Assembly (NCBI RefSeq): GCF_025998175.1
Contig: NZ_AP026695.1
Location: 434,001-498,000, forward strand
DNA length: 64,000 bases
Origin: Nitrosopumilus zosterae
GTDB taxonomy: Archaea > Thermoproteota > Nitrososphaeria > Nitrososphaerales > Nitrosopumilaceae
Direction of reading: 5' to 3'
Positions 61,295 to 64,000 of this stretch are shown in pieces. The notes below the pieces were generated by a model. The model saw only the letters and a program-made list of their open reading frames with translations, made no database searches and had not been told where the DNA came from. The translations under genes and the position numbers were made by a program. How positions within the stretch are numbered: position 1 is the first letter of the stretch; every line of letters begins with the position of its first letter.

Positions 61295-63334
61295 ATGGAA
61301 ATATCGGGGATTCTGCCTTTTGCTGCCGGCATTGCATCATTTTTAGTCGCTGGAGGTTTGGTTGCATGGATTTCCAAACAACAAACAGGAACAAAAGAAA
61401 TGATGGATATCTCCAATGCTGTCAAAGAAGGCGCAGCGGCATTTCTGAAAAGAGAGATGAAAATTATCGTTCCTGTTGCTATAGGATTATCAGTAATTAT
61501 TGGTGCTTTTCTTCAACCTTCAAACGGATTGGCATTTGCAGTGGGTGCTACCTTGTCTGCAGTTGCCGGAGTTATTTCATTAAAAATCACAGTAAAAGCG
61601 GCAGTTAGAGCTGCCCATCTAAGTAGCAGTGGACTAGGAAAAACATTTGCCATGGCGTTTAGAGGCGGTGCTACAGTTGGTCTAGCAGTTCCTGCAATGG
61701 CTCTTTTAGCAATTACCGGTCTTTATGTAATATTTCCAGACCCAATCACAATTGCAGGTGTTGGTATTGGCGCAAGTCTCATAGCACTGTTCATTAGAAT
61801 TGGCGGTGGTATTTTCACAAAAGCCGCAGATATGGGTGCCGACTTGGTTGGAAAAGTTGAAGCAAATATTCCTGAAGATGATCCACGAAATCCTGCAACA
61901 ATTGCAGATAATGTAGGAGATAATGTGGGAGATGCCGCTGGAATGGGTTCTGATGTTTATGAATCTTATATTGTCACAATTCTTGCAGCGTTACTTATTG
62001 CAGCATTAATTGGTGCACCAAACTTTTTCCTTTATCCAATTTTGATTGGTTCTTCAGGAATGATTGCATCTATCATTGGTGTTGTAATTGTTGGCTCCAA
62101 GAATATTACTGATGTAATGAAACCGCTTAGCCGTTCATTTTATGTATCTGCAGCTATTGCTATTGCATTAAACTTTGTATTCATTACACAATTCATTGAT
62201 GATTCCTCAACAGCCTATGCCCTGTTCGGCTCTACTGTAATTGGCGTAATTCTAGTTCCAATCATACAAAAAATCACTGATTTCTATACAAGTTACAAAC
62301 AAAGTCCTGTAAAAGAAATTGCAGATTCTGCAAAATGGGGATATGCGTCATTAACATTGATGGGCATTATCAAAGGAATGCAATCTACAGGACCATTTAT
62401 GATTGCACTAGTTGTAGCGATTATTCTATCTTATAGCATTGCTTCTGCAGCGGCTCCTGAAGGCGCAGACCCAGTATTGTATGGAATTTTTGGAACCTCT
62501 TTGACTGCAATGGCAATGCTGAGTCTTGCTGGAATTGTTCTAAGTATTGATGCATTTGGACCAATTGCAGATAATGCTGGTGGAATTGTAGAGATGACTG
62601 GAATGGGCGAGGAAAATCGTAAAGTCACTGATGAAATTGATGCAGTTGGAAATACCACAAAGGCAGTTACAAAGGGATTTGCCATTGCCAGTGCTGCATT
62701 AGCTGCATTAGCTATGATCCAAGCATTCCAATTTGAAGCATCTCACATCTTTGCCGGTATTTTGGTATTGGATTATAGTTTAACAAATCCGGCAATCATA
62801 GTTGGATTGTTAATTGGTGGTTTGATTCCATTTATAATTACAGGCCAACTCATTAACGGAGTATCAAGGGCTGCAGGAAAAATGGTTGATGAAGTAAGAA
62901 GACAATTCAAAGCTGATTCTGGAATTCTTGCTGGAACATCAAAACCTGATTATGCTAAATGTGTAGACATAGCAACTGTTGCATCAATTAAAGAACTCTG
63001 GAAACCCGCAATTGTCGCAATTCTTGCACCAATAATTTTGGGAATCTTGTTAGGTCCAACTGCCGTAGCAGGATTGTTGATGGGTGCTGTTGTAACTGGA
63101 ATCCTCTTAGCATATCACTTGGCAAATACTGGTGGTGCATGGGATAATGCAAAGAAACTGGTAGAAATGAGAGGGGAAAAAGGTTCTGAAATCCATAAAG
63201 TTGCAGTAGTTGGAGACATCATTGGTGATCCTTACAAAGACACTGCGGGACCTGCACTAAACACTGTAATCAAATTACTTAACACAATTGCTATAGTCTT
63301 TGTGTCTGCATTTGTTGCAATTCTTGCAATCTAA
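61295..63334 (+). CDS. hppA: Membrane-bound proton-translocating pyrophosphatase (K+-independent type)
   Basis: A 679-residue integral membrane enzyme (about 16 helices) that couples PPi hydrolysis to ion pumping. The start at 61295 (MEISGILPFAAGIASFLVAG) is supported by a TTTATATTT box about 31 bases upstream. The substrate site is DMGADLVGKVEANIPEDDPR and IADNVGDNVGD. The determinant GNTTKA (about residue 452) carries Lys where K+-dependent enzymes have Ala, so it is of the K+-independent, probably H+-pumping, type. NTGGAWDNAKK and GDPYKDTAGPALN are C-terminal motifs. Confidence 0.95.
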   Translation: MEISGILPFAAGIASFLVAGGLVAWISKQQTGTKEMMDISNAVKEGAAAFLKREMKIIVPVAIGLSVIIGAFLQPSNGLAFAVGATLSAVAGVISLKITVKAAVRAAHLSSSGLGKTFAMAFRGGATVGLAVPAMALLAITGLYVIFPDPITIAGVGIGASLIALFIRIGGGIFTKAADMGADLVGKVEANIPEDDPRNPATIADNVGDNVGDAAGMGSDVYESYIVTILAALLIAALIGAPNFFLYPILIGSSGMIASIIGVVIVGSKNITDVMKPLSRSFYVSAAIAIALNFVFITQFIDDSSTAYALFGSTVIGVILVPIIQKITDFYTSYKQSPVKEIADSAKWGYASLTLMGIIKGMQSTGPFMIALVVAIILSYSIASAAAPEGADPVLYGIFGTSLTAMAMLSLAGIVLSIDAFGPIADNAGGIVEMTGMGEENRKVTDEIDAVGNTTKAVTKGFAIASAALAALAMIQAFQFEASHIFAGILVLDYSLTNPAIIVGLLIGGLIPFIITGQLINGVSRAAGKMVDEVRRQFKADSGILAGTSKPDYAKCVDIATVASIKELWKPAIVAILAPIILGILLGPTAVAGLLMGAVVTGILLAYHLANTGGAWDNAKKLVEMRGEKGSEIHKVAVVGDIIGDPYKDTAGPALNTVIKLLNTIAIVFVSAFVAILAI

Positions 63335-63513
63335 TCTTCCACAATCAATGTCATATCTAATTCGTCAATTTGAGCTTGAATTGCCTTTTGCAAAGTTATA
63401 CTGTGCGTATCACAGAATTTGAAATAATTATCTGATGTTTGAAAACATCCACAAATCCATTTGGTTTTCTTGTCTCCTTCAACAGTCCACTTTGAATACT
63501 TGTGTTCAGACAT
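63331..63513 (-). CDS. Small conserved protein
   Basis: A 60-residue protein with WTVEGDKKTKWICGCFQTSD and a further Cys (YFKFCDTHS). C-x-C plus C-x-x-H could bind zinc. The stop overlaps that of hppA. Function unknown. Confidence 0.6.
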   Translation of the reverse strand: MSEHKYSKWTVEGDKKTKWICGCFQTSDNYFKFCDTHSITLQKAIQAQIDELDMTLIVED

Positions 63514-63567
63514 GTTATTTCTAAAACGATTAATCTAAAAAAGTCTTGTAGAAAAAGGAAAAAATGT

Positions 63568-63825
63568 TTAAGGACAGCCTTCCATCTTTTGGATAAAGTA
63601 GCCTTTCTCCTTAATTGCCTGCTCTACAGGCTCTGGTGCACCTTGTGAATGGCAGAATTGACATTCGTTTGTAGTCATCTCTGCTTGTCCTTCACCTATT
63701 GATTCTAACCACTCTTTACCATATGTTATGGCTTTATCATGATCTTTTTCACCAGTGATTACATCAAAGTGCATGGTATGACCATCTGCTGCTTTGACAT
63801 AAGTGTCGTATACGTGAATTTCCAT
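63568..63825 (-). CDS. DUF2024 family protein
   Basis: An 85-residue protein beginning EIHVYDTYVKAADGHTMHFD and containing AITYGKEWLESIGEG and ECQFCHSQGA, a recognisable DUF2024 pattern. The cysteines near the end (TTNECQFCHSQG) may bind metal or form a disulfide. A TTAAATA box about 27 bases upstream supports the start. Function of the family is unknown. Confidence 0.85.
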   Translation of the reverse strand: MEIHVYDTYVKAADGHTMHFDVITGEKDHDKAITYGKEWLESIGEGQAEMTTNECQFCHSQGAPEPVEQAIKEKGYFIQKMEGCP

Positions 63826-63865
63826 ATAATCAATTAAAAAAAGGGATATTTAATTCAAAATACCC

Positions 63866-64000
63866 CTACAGGCGAGATATATTTATCACTAATTCTATAC
63901 TTGTATAACATGCAGAGAATGCACTAAAACTTGTATCACTATGAACACCTATAATTACGGTGTCAGATTGTTTTGCAAATAAAATTGCCTTATCTAATCC
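63866..64000 (-). CDS. C-terminal end of an unidentified gene, USP-like, truncated by window edge
   Basis: 44 residues are visible: GLDKAILFAKQSDTVIIGVH and a short tail ending ISRL. LDKAI..AKQSD..IIGVH resembles the first helix and second strand of a universal stress protein, but the frame stops about 24 residues later, far too early for that fold. It may be a decayed or truncated USP gene, or an unrelated protein. The upstream part is beyond the window. Confidence 0.4.
   Translation of the reverse strand, partial: GLDKAILFAKQSDTVIIGVHSDTSFSAFSACYTSIELVINISRL

Overview
The window looks like chromosomal DNA of an AT-rich marine ammonia-oxidising thaumarchaeon (Nitrosopumilus-like). The evidence is a two-domain thaumarchaeal NirK-type copper oxidase, a LysW-carrier lysine/arginine operon, a divergent FtsZ-like protein, the archaeal proteins L39e, L31e, L15e, Rpo7 and Spt4, an Orc1/Cdc6 initiator, a NurA-HerA-Mre11-Rad50 operon, a PEFG-CTERM protein, and many genes whose TATA-like boxes lie about 27 bases before the start codon (leaderless transcription). 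No rRNA, tRNA, insertion sequence or CRISPR array was found.

Layout. 1-5.5 kb: minus-strand operon argG-lysW-lysX-lysY-lysZ-lysJ-Lrp regulator. 5.6-9.3 kb: an SsuABC/TauABC-like importer and a convergent MFS transporter. 9.4-15.4 kb: split cobalamin-dependent methionine synthase, an MTHFR-like protein, a Nudix hydrolase and L39e-L31e, where L31e has a long repeated Lys/Glu/Pro tail. 16-18.6 kb: small unknown genes and two structured noncoding stretches. 18.6-25 kb: FtsZ-like, methylthiotransferase, fumarase, NirK and SerA-like genes. 25-33.4 kb: secreted beta-domain proteins, L15e, a histidine kinase with two receiver proteins, a HEAT protein and a Kazal-double-plastocyanin fusion. 33.5-42.4 kb: Orc1/Cdc6 next to dyad-rich noncoding DNA, a CARF-winged-helix regulator and the end-resection operon. 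42.7-54.7 kb: an accessory-looking block of secreted and membrane proteins including a serpin. 55-64 kb: NAD synthesis genes, transcription subunits, Mrp ATPase, dephospho-CoA kinase, a K+-independent-type H+-pyrophosphatase and small unknowns.

The best candidate for an undescribed system is the 42.7-54.7 kb block. Two operons (five and six genes) start behind nearly identical duplicated leaders, and an orphan third copy lies between them. They encode a duplicated two-gene surface module, a serpin, a Rieske-fold protein that has lost all four cluster ligands but kept its disulfide cysteines, and several proteins sharing a C-x(n)-S/A-CV-x(n)-T motif. Together with the Kazal-plastocyanin protein at 32.3 kb, the window holds two unrelated families of predicted extracellular protease inhibitors. 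Other points for follow-up are a 12+1+12 bp palindrome between nadX and nadA, a candidate C/D box sRNA at 60.7 kb, a GTTGTCA repeat array beside the FtsZ-like gene, and the repeated operator-like elements in front of the CARF regulator.
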